Below, one piece after another: positions 1-8,578 of a DNA stretch of 64,000 nucleotides. Made by a program: the position numbers and the translations under genes. The DNA is from an uncultured Flavobacteriales bacterium. GTDB lineage: Bacteria > Bacteroidota > Bacteroidia > Flavobacteriales_G > Salibacteraceae. The stretch's first letter is position 1. Each line of letters begins with the position of its first letter. The DNA is taken from contig CALCCE010000238.1 in NCBI GenBank assembly GCA_937899835.1, forward strand, positions 38,538 to 102,537, in the 5' to 3' direction. A model generated the notes under the pieces. The model was not told the DNA's origin. It saw only the letters and a list, made by a program, of their open reading frames with translations, and did no database searches.

Positions 1-1082
1 GCCACATAAGCCGCAACATCAACGAAGCCATTTACCGAAGCTCGAAAGAAGGCGGCCTGCGCTACATCAACGAAACCTTTGTAGAGATGTTTGGCTACGA
101 TTCTAAAGCAGAGGTGATGGAGCTCGATCCCGGAATGTTGTATTACGATCCGAGCGACCGTGAAAATCTGGGAAACCTGCTACGGGCGGAAAAAGAACTG
201 AGCAATATTGAAATACGCTTTCGCAAAAAAGACGGATCCTTTTTCTGGGGTTTGTTAAGTTCCATTGAGACGAATAGTCCGAAGGGTGTCTTTTTCGACG
301 GGGCGATACGTGACATCACCATTCAAAAAGACATTCAGCACGAGCTAAAAAATGCCAAGGAGCTTGCCGAACAGATGAACCAATTGAAAACGGAATTCCT
401 GGCCAATATGAGTCATGAGATCCGAACGCCTATCAACGGTATTATAGGATTGGCAGAAATCATGGAAGACGAATTCCGCGACAACGAATTACTGGGCAAT
501 TACACCAGCATGTTGAAGCAAAGTGGTCGCCGATTGCTCAATACCATTACCAGTATCCTCGATTTGTCTAAAATGGAATCGGAACGCCTGGATGTCCAGC
601 TTTCTGACGTGAAGGTGAGCGGAGTATTGGAAGAAATGCTGCCTACCTTGAAAGTGTTGTCCGACCGCAAAGGGCTCCTCTTGGAATGGCACAATGAAGC
701 TGCTGGTGCAATAGTTCAGATCGACCGGCAAGTCCTGGAACAAATATTCAACAACCTGATTGGGAATGCCATCAAGTTTACCCAAAAGGGATCGGTATCC
801 ATTTTGACCAAGGTGGCCGAACAACAAGAAGAATGCCTGTGGCAATGTACAGTGACAGACACTGGAGTGGGCATCAGCGAAGAATTTTTACCACACTTGT
901 TTTCTTCCTTTCAACAAGAGAGCAAAGGAATCAACCGAAAGTTTGAAGGCACCGGTTTAGGACTCGCCATCGTGAAACGGTATTTGGAGATGTATGGTGG
1001 TACCATTCACGTAGAAAGTAAAAAAGGAAAGGGAAGCAGTTTTGAAATTCGACTCCCCCTTGCAAACGTAGAAGACTTATGA
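1..1082 (+). CDS. PAS-domain sensor histidine kinase (5' end outside window)
   Basis: The reading frame is open from base 3, so the gene starts before the window. The visible protein begins inside a PAS domain (NETFVEMFGYDS, then a PAC-like segment with RFRKKDGSFFWG). A short coiled linker leads to a HisKA dimerisation domain with the phospho-acceptor motif NMSHEIRTP; its His codon is at 414-416. A HATPase_c domain follows with an N box (NNLIGNAIKFT), G1 (DTGVGIS) and G2 (GTGLGLAIV). The family autophosphorylates on His after signal sensing by the PAS domain. The stop overlaps the start of the next gene (ATGA), and that gene is a bare receiver, so the two probably form a phosphorelay pair. 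The input signal and the number of upstream PAS domains cannot be seen. Confidence 0.93.
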   Translation, partial: HISRNINEAIYRSSKEGGLRYINETFVEMFGYDSKAEVMELDPGMLYYDPSDRENLGNLLRAEKELSNIEIRFRKKDGSFFWGLLSSIETNSPKGVFFDGAIRDITIQKDIQHELKNAKELAEQMNQLKTEFLANMSHEIRTPINGIIGLAEIMEDEFRDNELLGNYTSMLKQSGRRLLNTITSILDLSKMESERLDVQLSDVKVSGVLEEMLPTLKVLSDRKGLLLEWHNEAAGAIVQIDRQVLEQIFNNLIGNAIKFTQKGSVSILTKVAEQQEECLWQCTVTDTGVGISEEFLPHLFSSFQQESKGINRKFEGTGLGLAIVKRYLEMYGGTIHVESKKGKGSSFEIRLPLANVEDL

Positions 1083-1495
1083 CCCCAACCGTTTACCCTG
1101 CACACATTCTGTTAGTAGAAGACGATGCCATCAACTTGTTTGTGGCCAGGAAACTGCTGGGCAAACACCACCAGATAGAAAGCGCGGTAAACCATCGGGA
1201 AGCCTTTCAGCTATTGGAGCTTCAGAATTTTGATGTGATCTTGTTGGACATCAATTTGGGAGGCGATTCTCTGGACGGTGTAGCCATATTGCGACACATT
1301 CGACAGCGCTATCCAGAGTGGAACGTCCCGGTATTTGCCGTTACTTCATATGCCATGTCCGAAGACCGGGTAAAATACCTCAAGGCGGGTTTCGACCGCT
1401 ATTTTCCCAAACCCATCAACCGTTTCGAAATTCTGAATGCTATAGAAGAAGAGCTCTTCAAAGCCAGAAATCAAAAAAAGCGCGGAGTAGGTTGA
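1079..1495 (+). CDS. Stand-alone response regulator receiver (CheY-like)
   Basis: A 138-residue single REC domain. The acidic pocket is LLVEDD near residues 11-16. The predicted phospho-acceptor is Asp57 (VILLDINLGG), the switch Thr is Thr89 (VTSYA), and the invariant Lys is Lys111 (FPKPIN). No output domain follows, so it probably passes phosphate on or works by protein contact. It overlaps the preceding histidine kinase by four bases (ATGA), which points to translational coupling and to that kinase as partner. The lysine-rich tail (KARNQKKRG) has no clear role. Confidence 0.92.
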   Translation: MTPTVYPAHILLVEDDAINLFVARKLLGKHHQIESAVNHREAFQLLELQNFDVILLDINLGGDSLDGVAILRHIRQRYPEWNVPVFAVTSYAMSEDRVKYLKAGFDRYFPKPINRFEILNAIEEELFKARNQKKRGVG

Positions 1496-1581
1496 GGAGT
1501 TAGCGGAAGCTCCCATCAACAAAAAAGCCGATCCCGGTTGGAATCAGCTTTTCGTATCAGCGGGTATCGGTGCTAATAAAT

Positions 1582-2001
1582 TTAGGAGCGCTCGAAAGAA
1601 GAAAAGAAGAAGTTTCCTTCAATTTGCGCATTGTCATCGCTGTCTGAACCATGAACAGCGTTTTTAGCTTTTGATTCGGCAAACTCTTTGCGAATGGTGC
1701 CATCGGTGGCTTCGCTTGGGTCGGTAGCGCCAATCAGCGCACGAAAATCGGCCACAGCATTGTCTTTTTCCAAAATGGCAGCCACAATCGGACCTGAAGA
1801 CATGTACTCCACCAAACTGTTGTAGAAGGGGCGTTCGCGGTGTACCGCATAAAACGTTCCGGCGGCTTCGGCCGAAAGGCGGGTCTTTTTGAGGGCAACG
1901 ATTCGGAAACCGGCCTTGTTGATGCGTTCGAGGATGGGACCGATGAGGTTTTGCTCAACCGCTTCGGGTTTAATCATGGTAAAAGTGATGCTACCAGCCA
2001 T
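1582..2001 (-). CDS. ndk: Nucleoside diphosphate kinase
   Basis: A 139-residue protein of the usual NDK length. It transfers the gamma-phosphate from ATP to nucleoside diphosphates through a phosphohistidine. The catalytic His is His117 in the motif NAVHGSDS; Lys11 (TMIKPEAV), Tyr51 and Arg103-Lys105 fit the conserved nucleotide site. The frame is open a further 47 codons upstream to 2142, but the family starts at MAGSITF and the extra residues look random, so the start at 2001 is preferred. The gene is transcribed divergently from nrnA; the control regions of both lie in the 120 bp between them. Confidence 0.97.
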   Translation of the reverse strand: MAGSITFTMIKPEAVEQNLIGPILERINKAGFRIVALKKTRLSAEAAGTFYAVHRERPFYNSLVEYMSSGPIVAAILEKDNAVADFRALIGATDPSEATDGTIRKEFAESKAKNAVHGSDSDDNAQIEGNFFFSSFERS

Positions 2002-2109
2002 TTTTGGAGTCTTTGTCGGTTTTAATTTTCCCGTGTTCGGGTCTAAAAATCGCTGCGAAATTAGAGAATTTATCTTGTGGCACCACATAGAGCCCCTACC
2101 ATTAATTCT

Positions 2110-2117
2110 TAATTTTG
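2110..2117 (+). promoter_or_regulatory. Predicted -7 box of nrnA
   Basis: TAATTTTG matches the Bacteroidota -7 consensus TAnnTTTG exactly. The TTG start codon of nrnA begins five bases after the last base of the box, so the transcript would be leaderless or nearly so. No good -33 TTG is visible at the usual distance. Confidence 0.5.
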
Positions 2118-2121
2118 GCAT

Positions 2122-3159
2122 TTGCACAAAATCCTTTCTCATTTGAATTCTGACGACTTCTCAGCCCTCCGAAACTACCTTTCTGAACCACGTAAGTTGG
2201 TGATCACCACCCACCGTTCTCCCGATGGAGACGCCATTGGATCTTCCCTGGGCTTGTACCTGGCCTTGCACAAAATGGGGCATGAGGTTGCGGTAATTGT
2301 GCCCGATGAGTTTCCAGCCTTTTTGGCTTGGATGTCGGGTGCCGAAAGTGTTTTGGTATACGAAAGCGCACCTTCGAAAGCGCTGCCGGTGTTGCGTGCT
2401 GCAGAAATGATTTTTTGCCTCGATTACAATGCCTATCACCGTACTGGTGAGTTGGGGCTGCACCTGGAAAGGGCCAATGTGCCCAAAGTATTGATCGATC
2501 ACCATCAATCCCCCGATGATTTTGCTGCCTACCTGTTGTCGGATACCAGCGCATCTTCCACGGCACAGCTCATCTACGAGTTTATGGAAGGCATGGAGAT
2601 GCTGCAATTGCTCGACCGTGAAATTGCCGAATGCCTTTATTCGGGCCTGGTGACCGATACCGGATCGTTTCGCTTCAATAGTACCAGCGAACGTACCCAT
2701 TACATTGCCGCTCAATTGATGAAAACCGGAATGGAAAACCACCTGGTGCACCAGCGCCTGTTCGACAACAACTCGATCAATCGCTTGCGCTTGTTGGGTT
2801 TTTGCCTCAGCGAAAAACTGGTGGTTTTGCCAGAATACAGAACGGCCTACATTGCTTTGACCAAAAGCGAATTGAAGCGCTTCAATTATAAAAAAGGAGA
2901 CACGGAAGGCATCGTAAACTACGCTTTGTCGCTGCAAAACATCGTGTTTGCTGCCTTCATCACCGAACGGGAACGGGAAATCCGGTTGAGCTTCCGCTCG
3001 AAAGATGGCTGGGACGTCAACCGCTTTGCCCGGGCCTATTTCAACGGCGGGGGCCACATTCATGCTGCTGGAGGAGCGGCTCAAATTAGCTTAGCCGCCA
3101 CCCTGGAAAAATTGGAGGGCCACCTTGCTGAACATCAAAGTGAATTGCAAAATGCTTAA
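2122..3159 (+). CDS. nrnA: DHH-family phosphoesterase, NrnA-type oligoribonuclease / pAp phosphatase
   Basis: A 345-residue DHH subfamily 1 protein. NrnA-type enzymes degrade short oligoribonucleotides and dephosphorylate 3'-phosphoadenosine-5'-phosphate in the cytoplasm. Visible metal-binding motifs are [12 protein letters not shown] (about residues 31-42), CLDYN, the signature IDHH (about 121), and [11 protein letters not shown]. The C-terminal DHHA1 domain carries the glycine-rich [10 protein letters not shown]. There is no ATG near the N-terminus: a stop lies at 2110-2112 and the first codon of the frame that can start is TTG at 2122, five bases after a -7 box. A second TTG at 2143 is possible. 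The 3' end overlaps the next gene, an FKBP lipoprotein, so it heads a four-gene operon. Placement of nrnA next to a gldI-like gene resembles what I recall from other Bacteroidota. Confidence 0.93.
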   Translation: MHKILSHLNSDDFSALRNYLSEPRKLVITTHRSPDGDAIGSSLGLYLALHKMGHEVAVIVPDEFPAFLAWMSGAESVLVYESAPSKALPVLRAAEMIFCLDYNAYHRTGELGLHLERANVPKVLIDHHQSPDDFAAYLLSDTSASSTAQLIYEFMEGMEMLQLLDREIAECLYSGLVTDTGSFRFNSTSERTHYIAAQLMKTGMENHLVHQRLFDNNSINRLRLLGFCLSEKLVVLPEYRTAYIALTKSELKRFNYKKGDTEGIVNYALSLQNIVFAAFITEREREIRLSFRSKDGWDVNRFARAYFNGGGHIHAAGGAAQISLAATLEKLEGHLAEHQSELQNA

Positions 3160-3670
3160 CCGAATAGTGCAAATTGGTGTTGGAGTGCTATTGCTGTTAC
3201 TGGTCGCTTGCGAATCGGCCCCACCACCGAAAAAAGTACCGCCCAAAGAAGACTTGATCCAGTACAACCAGCAGATGGCAAAAAAAGAAGGCCATCAAAT
3301 AGAAAAGTACATCGAACGCCGGGGGTGGGACATGACGGCAACTGGAACCGGCTTGTATTACCGCATTTATCAGCGCGGCCAGGGAACTGAAACCGCCAAG
3401 GCCGGGCAGCATGCGCTGGTTAATTTTAAGGTTAGCCTTCTGGATGGGTCGGTGGTGTATTCCTCGAAAGAAAAGGGCGCACAAGAGTTTCTCATCGAGC
3501 GCGATGATGTAGAAAGCGGTTTGCACGAAGGCATCAAATACATGCACATTGGCGACAAAGCTACCCTCATTTTGCCCTCTCATCGAGCCCATGGCTTGTT
3601 GGGCGATCGCAACAAAATTCCGCCCCGAAGTACCGTTATCTACGATTTAGAATTGCTCGAACTGCGATGA
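3152..3670 (+). CDS. GldI-like FKBP-type peptidyl-prolyl isomerase lipoprotein
   Basis: A 172-residue protein with a lipoprotein signal (hydrophobic run LLLLLV, lipobox VAC at about residue 20), then a single FKBP domain (about residues 80-170). FKBPs catalyse prolyl cis-trans isomerisation; GldI is a member needed for gliding and T9SS function in flavobacteria. The domain is diverged: the usual F-D pair is replaced by VVYSS, and the active-site Trp by Leu (VESGLHEG). The same YSS motif is seen in GldI, so this may be an orthologue with weak or altered isomerase activity. The start at 3152 overlaps the nrnA stop; an earlier in-frame start at 3125 would put charged residues before the signal peptide and is less likely. 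It overlaps the next FKBP gene by ATGA. Confidence 0.85.
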   Translation: MLNRIVQIGVGVLLLLLVACESAPPPKKVPPKEDLIQYNQQMAKKEGHQIEKYIERRGWDMTATGTGLYYRIYQRGQGTETAKAGQHALVNFKVSLLDGSVVYSSKEKGAQEFLIERDDVESGLHEGIKYMHIGDKATLILPSHRAHGLLGDRNKIPPRSTVIYDLELLELR

Positions 3671-4509
3671 ACCGGTCAAAAGCCTTTGCATGGAGCCTCC
3701 TGGGCTTATGGATGATTTCCCTGGTAGCCTGCCAAGGCGAAACGTATCCGGGATACCGTGAGGTACGAGGCGGTGGGCATTACAAGCGGCTCACAGTGGG
3801 CGATAGCGGCCAACGCTTGAAAAACGGCGACCGTTTCGATCTTCGAATATCCAGTTCTGCCACGGATGACTCCATGGCCTGGCAAGGCCAATACCCCCAA
3901 CAGCAACAATTGGCTTTTTGGCGGGTGTTGAAAATCCTCAATCCAGGCGATTCGGTGTTGGCTATCCTCCCCAACGATGAGCTTCCTGATACCTTAAAGC
4001 AATACTTTTCGGTGACAGATACTTTGAAGTGCCTCCTGTATTTGAAGCAAATATACACCCCTGAAACCTGGAAAGCATATCAGGATGAACTCGCGCTAAA
4101 AGCCGATGCAGAGCTCAACGAGCAGCAAGCCATGAAACGCTACCTCGATGCCCACCAAATTACCGAAGAGCAGCGCTACGGTGGCATCTACATTGTGCCA
4201 GTAGAAGAGGGCAGGGGACGCACCGTTGATTCGGGCGACTACGTGGTAGCCCATTACCGGTCCATGTTTTTAGACAGCACCGAGTTTGACAACTCCTATG
4301 AAGCCGGCAGTCCACTCGAATTTAGGATGGGCAAACCCGATCAGGTACTACCCGGGTTTGCCATGGGTATCCGCACCATGCGGCTGGGCAGCAAATCTGT
4401 ATTTATCATACCTTCACAGCTTGGTTACGGCGAATGGGGCTCCACCACAGGATTGGTTCCGCCCTACACCACAACCATTTTCGAAGTAGAAGTAATCGCA
4501 ATCAAATGA
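3667..4509 (+). CDS. FKBP-type peptidyl-prolyl isomerase lipoprotein
   Basis: A 280-residue lipoprotein (signal peptide ending LVAC near residue 22). The C-terminal half (about residues 185-280) is an FKBP domain with STEFDNSY and SQLGYGEWG, but the active-site Trp is Phe (LPGFAMG). The first half (about residues 40-165) has the spacing of a second, worn-down FKBP domain (GDRFDLRI, then ILPNDELP) joined by a charged helix; that reading is an inference. It sits between two other FKBP lipoproteins with four-base overlaps on both sides, so all three are co-translated, probably as envelope chaperones. Confidence 0.85.
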   Translation: MNRSKAFAWSLLGLWMISLVACQGETYPGYREVRGGGHYKRLTVGDSGQRLKNGDRFDLRISSSATDDSMAWQGQYPQQQQLAFWRVLKILNPGDSVLAILPNDELPDTLKQYFSVTDTLKCLLYLKQIYTPETWKAYQDELALKADAELNEQQAMKRYLDAHQITEEQRYGGIYIVPVEEGRGRTVDSGDYVVAHYRSMFLDSTEFDNSYEAGSPLEFRMGKPDQVLPGFAMGIRTMRLGSKSVFIIPSQLGYGEWGSTTGLVPPYTTTIFEVEVIAIK

Positions 4510-5369
4510 CCCGATTTACCAAAAGCATTTACCTCCTCCTGTTGGTCGGCCTTGCAGCCGCCTGCAACGCCCCCGAAACCACTGGCAATTCCAACGCTCA
4601 AAATACGGATGCCCCCACCGAAGCCGCTCCCGAACAAACGGTTGACGGTTGGGTCACCCTGCCTTCGGGATTGATGTATAAGATACTCCGCAAGGGGACG
4701 GGGCCTAAGCCCTTGCCCGGACAATTGGTTAAGGTGCATTACAAAGGCATTTTGCAAGACCAAACCCAATTCGACAGCTCCTACGACCGTGGCCAGCCCA
4801 TCGCTTTTCCTTTAGGCGAAAATCGGGTAATCCCCTGTTGGGAAGAAGGAATCGCGTTGCTGCCCGAAGGCTCCAAAGCCTACCTGTTCTGTCCCTCTCG
4901 AATGGCCTATCAAGACATAGAACGGCCAGGAATTCCGGCCAATTCCGACCTCACCTTCGAAGTTGAACTTCTTAAAGTGATGGATGCACCTAAACCATAC
5001 GATATCACAGGGGTAACACCACAAGTAACCGAAAGCGGAATTGAAATTTACGTGGTAGAAACCTCAGAGAGTGGCCAGTTTCCACTGCCCGGCCAAAAAG
5101 TATCGATGAACTATAGCGGCTACCTCACCAACGGAAACAAATTCGACAGTAACATCAATCATGGGCGTCCGTTTTCCTTCACCGTTGGACAAGGACAGGT
5201 GATCAAAGGATGGGACGAAGCCATTCGCAAACTACAAGTAGGCGAAAAAGCACGTTGGGTCATCCCTTCTGAGTTGGCTTATGGAGATGGGGGCTTTGGC
5301 AATGTGATTCCGCCGAATGCCAACCTTATATTTGATGTGGAGTTGTTGGAGATCAACGCTGCCGAATAG
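4506..5369 (+). CDS. Tandem two-domain FKBP-type peptidyl-prolyl isomerase lipoprotein
   Basis: A 287-residue lipoprotein: signal peptide with lipobox AAAC near residue 20, a Thr/Ala/Pro/Asn-rich linker, then two complete FKBP domains (about 60-165 and 185-285). Both keep the key residues: TQFDSSYDRG with VIPCWEEG in the first, NKFDSNINHG, VIKGWDEA and AYGDGG in the second. The second domain is the most canonical FKBP of the cluster. The frame is open upstream to 4434, but the start at 4506 overlaps the previous stop (ATGA) and gives a proper signal peptide. Last gene of the nrnA-FKBP operon. Confidence 0.92.
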   Translation: MTRFTKSIYLLLLVGLAAACNAPETTGNSNAQNTDAPTEAAPEQTVDGWVTLPSGLMYKILRKGTGPKPLPGQLVKVHYKGILQDQTQFDSSYDRGQPIAFPLGENRVIPCWEEGIALLPEGSKAYLFCPSRMAYQDIERPGIPANSDLTFEVELLKVMDAPKPYDITGVTPQVTESGIEIYVVETSESGQFPLPGQKVSMNYSGYLTNGNKFDSNINHGRPFSFTVGQGQVIKGWDEAIRKLQVGEKARWVIPSELAYGDGGFGNVIPPNANLIFDVELLEINAAE

Positions 5370-5471
5370 GTGCTGGAGTGTTGTATTTATCATTGCACTT
5401 CAAAAGACCTAAATCTACTTCACAACCCACGTTGAATATTGGATGGAGCTCTTAAATGCTGTAGAAGCGAC

Positions 5472-5945
5472 TCACACACCATCACTCTTCAGGCGATCCG
5501 CCAACACCTCACAGGCGGCATCCAGCATTTGAAACACCCGCTCAAAACCTTCGTCCCCGTTTCCAAAATAAGGATCGGGAACCGGCCGGTTGCCGCCCGG
5601 CTCGCTCAGGTTGAGAATCATATCCACTTTTTGACGGTCTGCCTCATCCCGGGCCATGGCCAGAATGTTTTGATAGTTGGAGCCATCCATGGCATAGATC
5701 AGGTCAAAATCATCAAAATCGTGGGCAGTAAACTGGCGTGCCCTTAAATCAGTAATGTCAATGCCATGCTGGGCAGCGTTGGCAGTAGAACGTGGATCGG
5801 GCTTTTCCCCGGTATGATAGGCAGAAGTTCCGGCAGAATCTACTTCCGCATCCAAGCCCTGTGTGTTGATTTTATCGCGGAGTAAGCCATTGGCCACTGG
5901 CGATCGGCAAATGTTGCCAAGGCAAACCATCAATACTTTTTTCAT
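5472..5945 (-). CDS. Low-molecular-weight protein-tyrosine phosphatase
   Basis: A 157-residue protein of the usual family length. The P-loop CX5R(S) is at the N-terminus with nucleophile Cys8 and Arg14 (CLGNICRSP), and the general acid is Asp124 in VPDPYF. The enzyme hydrolyses phosphotyrosine by a cysteinyl-phosphate intermediate in the cytoplasm. The start is the Met right before KKVLMVCLGN; the longer frame upstream (to 6065) is dismissed because the P-loop normally lies within the first ten residues. It lies about 100 bp downstream of dnaA on the same strand, a neighbourhood I recall from other Bacteroidota, separated by a terminator-like hairpin. Confidence 0.95.
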   Translation of the reverse strand: MKKVLMVCLGNICRSPVANGLLRDKINTQGLDAEVDSAGTSAYHTGEKPDPRSTANAAQHGIDITDLRARQFTAHDFDDFDLIYAMDGSNYQNILAMARDEADRQKVDMILNLSEPGGNRPVPDPYFGNGDEGFERVFQMLDAACEVLADRLKSDGV

Positions 5946-5974
5946 GTCAATTGCTCGTTTTGGGTAAAGGACGA

Positions 5975-6045
5975 TAAGTGTAAAAACAAAAATAGGAACC
6001 GACTGGTGAGTATCGATTCCTATTCCTGTGCGAAAGTGAGTCGGT
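5975..6045 (-). terminator. Terminator with competing upstream hairpin between dnaA and the phosphatase
   Basis: Read on the minus strand, an 8-bp stem (6024-6017 with 5998-5991, AATAGGAA/TTCCTATT) is followed by a T-rich run (TTTTTGTTTTT), as in an intrinsic terminator. A second perfect 7-bp pair, ACCGACT (6045-6039) with AGTCGGT (6004-5998), starts seven bases after the dnaA stop and overlaps the terminator loop and arm. The two cannot form freely together, which is the geometry of an attenuator. Direct sequence observation; function is inferred. Confidence 0.5.
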
Positions 6046-6051
6046 AGAGAC

Positions 6052-7482
6052 TTACTGAATCGCAATTTTCTTTTCGAGGTCCTCGATGTATCCGCGGAAA
6101 CGTTTGTCGGTATCGATCAGGTTGTTCACGGTTTTGCAAGCGTGCAACACTGTAGCGTGATCCTTACCGCCACAGTGAGCCCCAATGCTTGCCAGAGAAG
6201 ACTTGGTCAGTTGCTTGGCGAAGAACATCGCAATTTGGCGCGCTTGTACTACCTCACGTTTCCGGGTTTTCGACTTCAATAGCTCAATCGGAAGGTCAAA
6301 ATAGTCACACACCACTTTTTGAATGTAGTCGATGGAGACCTCGCGCGCGGTATTTTTCACAAACTTATCGATCATCTGTTTGGCCAACTCCAAGGTGATG
6401 GCCTTCTTGTTCAACGATGATTGTGCAATGAGCGATATCAGCGCACCTTCCAACTCCCGAATGTTGGTGGTGATGCTGTAGGCAAGGTATTCCACTACTT
6501 CCTTAGGCAGGTCGATGCCCTCGGTATACATTTTCTTTTCGAGGATGGCAATGCGGGTTTCCAAAGAAGGCACCTGCAAGTCGGCAGAGAGACCCCATTT
6601 GAAACGAGACAACAAGCGCTGTTCCATGCCCTGCATTTCAACCGGTGGCTTGTCGGAAGTAAGTACCAGTTGCTTGCCGGTTTGGTGCAAATGGTTGAAG
6701 ATGTGGAAAAACACATCTTGTGTCTTCTCCTTGCCCGCGAAGAATTGCACATCGTCAATAATCAATACATCGATCATTTGATAGAAGTGCACAAAATCGT
6801 TTTGATTGTTGTTGCGGACCGCCTCAATGAACTGGTGGGTAAACTTCTCTGACGAAACGTAGAGTACCGTTTTCCCGGGATGGTTGTTTTTGATCTCAAT
6901 CCCAATGGCGTGCGCAAGGTGGGTTTTGCCCAAACCGACACCTCCATAAATGAGCAATGGGTTGAAAGCCGTTCCTCCTGGCTTACTGGCTACCGCAAAT
7001 CCGGCCGAACGGGCCAAACGGTTGCAATCGCCTTCCACAAAGTTTTCGAAGGAGTAGTTGGGATTCAGTTGTGAATCTACAATCACCTTTTTCAGCCCGG
7101 GAATGATAAATGGATTCTTAATGGTCTTCGAACCAATGTCCAGGGGCATGGATACCGACCGGTTTTTCACTGCATTCCGGTTGGTCGTAGGAATCTTTAC
7201 CGTGTAAGGTTTGGTGCTGCTGAAGTTGTTCTCCATAATGATGGAGTATTCCAACTTACCCTCCGAGCCCAATTCCTTTTTAATGGTCTTCTTCAATAAG
7301 GTGATGTAGTGTTCTTCAAGCCACTCGTAGAAAAATTGACTGGGTACTTGGATGGTCAGCACGTTGTCTTTCAACTTGATAGGAATGATGGGTTCAAACC
7401 AAGTTTTGTAACTCTGCAAACTGACGTTATCCTTGATTACCTCCAGGCAGTTTTTCCAAACTTTTTCGTGTGGTTTTGTCAT
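6052..7482 (-). CDS. dnaA: Chromosomal replication initiator protein DnaA
   Basis: A 476-residue protein with the four DnaA domains. Domain I (about 1-85) includes the WxxCL.VIKD and SYKTWFEPI segments. A short linker leads to the AAA+ domain III (about 140-350) with Walker A GGVGLGKTHL, Walker B VLIIDDVQF, and the sensor and arginine-finger region MEQRLLSRF. Domain IV has the DNA-binding signature near KDHATVLHACKTV. DnaA binds DnaA boxes at oriC, melts the origin and loads the helicase. The 630-bp gap on its 5' side is AT-rich and has box-like sequences. Transcription runs toward the tyrosine phosphatase gene. Confidence 0.98.
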   Translation of the reverse strand: MTKPHEKVWKNCLEVIKDNVSLQSYKTWFEPIIPIKLKDNVLTIQVPSQFFYEWLEEHYITLLKKTIKKELGSEGKLEYSIIMENNFSSTKPYTVKIPTTNRNAVKNRSVSMPLDIGSKTIKNPFIIPGLKKVIVDSQLNPNYSFENFVEGDCNRLARSAGFAVASKPGGTAFNPLLIYGGVGLGKTHLAHAIGIEIKNNHPGKTVLYVSSEKFTHQFIEAVRNNNQNDFVHFYQMIDVLIIDDVQFFAGKEKTQDVFFHIFNHLHQTGKQLVLTSDKPPVEMQGMEQRLLSRFKWGLSADLQVPSLETRIAILEKKMYTEGIDLPKEVVEYLAYSITTNIRELEGALISLIAQSSLNKKAITLELAKQMIDKFVKNTAREVSIDYIQKVVCDYFDLPIELLKSKTRKREVVQARQIAMFFAKQLTKSSLASIGAHCGGKDHATVLHACKTVNNLIDTDKRFRGYIEDLEKKIAIQ

Positions 7483-8115
7483 TACAATGGAGCAAATAAG
7501 AGTTTATTCTACATAAAGATTACATAGACAAAAAGAGAGACGAAGTACGAAGGTTTTTACGCTTCCCGTAGGTGCAGCAAGAAATGCTTCCCTTGGCTGC
7601 AAAGTGGAGCAAATATTTTAATAAAAAAGTGAAAAAAAAAATCCCTCCGGGCTTGATTAATTGAAAAATTTATATGCCTCGAAAACAGACAGGAGACGCC
7701 GTTTTTGCCAGCCCGTTTTAAGGGGCTGGAAATGTGCAGTTTGGAAAAATGCAAATCCAATTTGCCGAAGCTCTAAAATTACAGCGATTTGATGTTAATG
7801 TGCTGTAAATTAGATTATTGAAGGTGTTTTTAGGGTAATCCTGAGTGGTGTTTTAATCAGAATTTTCGTGTAGAAAGTAAGTCAAAAAAATTACCCAAGC
7901 AACAGAACTTTTTAACCAATTCCTTCCTTTTATACTGTTCATAACCGCTCTCCATTTCACCGTGTAGAAGAGGTTTTCAACAACGCTACACAAGACTTCC
8001 AAAATGTGCTCATAGCAACACCGGTTGGTAGCTTCGAATTCCTGTTAAATCGAACGGTATTTTCCACATCCGACCAGCGGTTCAAAAGCACTAACTTTGA
8101 CCAAAAGATTTGACC
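7483..8115. other. AT-rich intergenic gap upstream of dnaA; candidate oriC
   Basis: This 630-bp gene-free stretch lies 5' of dnaA. It holds A/T tracts (7615-7675), a 7-bp hairpin CCAGCCC/GGGCTGG (7708-7714, 7723-7729), a TTACAGC/GCTGTAA inverted repeat (7779-7785, 7802-7808), and DnaA-box-like nonamers one or two bases off TTATCCACA: TTTTCCACA at 8060-8068 and TTTTCAACA at 7974-7982. I found no exact TTATCCACA. Some Bacteroidota origins lie away from dnaA, so the origin call is tentative. The dnaA promoter must also lie here. Confidence 0.35.
8092..8099 (+). promoter_or_regulatory. Predicted -7 box of the YbgC-like thioesterase gene
   Basis: TAACTTTG fits TAnnTTTG. It lies 16 bases before the ATG at 8116, giving a leader of about ten bases. 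Confidence 0.45.
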
Positions 8116-8526
8116 ATGTTCGAAACCGAACATCGACTCAGGGTTCGGTACTCCGAAACCGACAAAATGGGCTTCGTTTATTATGGCCACTACGCCACCT
8201 ATTTTGAAGTAGCCAGAGTAGAAGCATTGCGCGAGTTAGGAATCCGATATGCCGACCTGGAAGACCGGGGAATCATTCTCCCGGTAGCGGAATATAAGGT
8301 GAGGTACCACAAGCCCGCACATTACGATGAAGAAATCAGAATTGTGACCCGGGTAAATGGTCTTCCTCGGGCCAGTATTGTCTTCCATTACAAAGCATTC
8401 AATGCCCGGAACGACCTGCTCACCACCGCCACTACCGTATTGGTTTTTGTGGATGCCGCTTCCCGGAGGCCCATGCGGGCACCCGATGATGTCTTAGAAG
8501 CCATGCGGAAGCACAACTTAAGCTGA
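8116..8526 (+). CDS. Acyl-CoA thioesterase, YbgC/4-hydroxybenzoyl-CoA thioesterase family
   Basis: A 136-residue hotdog-fold protein. The signature YSETDKMGFVYYGHYATYFE (residues about 12-31) carries the Asp-x-x-Gly-x-x-Tyr core of the 4HBT/YbgC family, which hydrolyses acyl-CoA thioesters in the cytoplasm. Length matches the family. ATG at 8116 is chosen over a TTG two codons upstream. The substrate cannot be told from sequence; YbgC proteins act on short- or medium-chain acyl-CoAs and associate with the Tol-Pal system in some bacteria. It is followed in the same direction by an aquaporin gene. Confidence 0.9.
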   Translation: MFETEHRLRVRYSETDKMGFVYYGHYATYFEVARVEALRELGIRYADLEDRGIILPVAEYKVRYHKPAHYDEEIRIVTRVNGLPRASIVFHYKAFNARNDLLTTATTVLVFVDAASRRPMRAPDDVLEAMRKHNLS

Positions 8527-8578
8527 GGTTAACCTTGCGGTAACCTTCCGTTTTTGACAATTGGGGTTCTTTGCACTC

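Noticed and set aside
2002..2142. N-terminal extension of ndk
   Set aside because: Extra 47 residues are not part of the NDK fold and overlap the divergent nrnA promoter and start.
2161..3084. 307-codon minus-strand frame across nrnA
   Set aside because: It lies wholly antisense to nrnA, whose motifs are clear, and its translation has no recognisable features.
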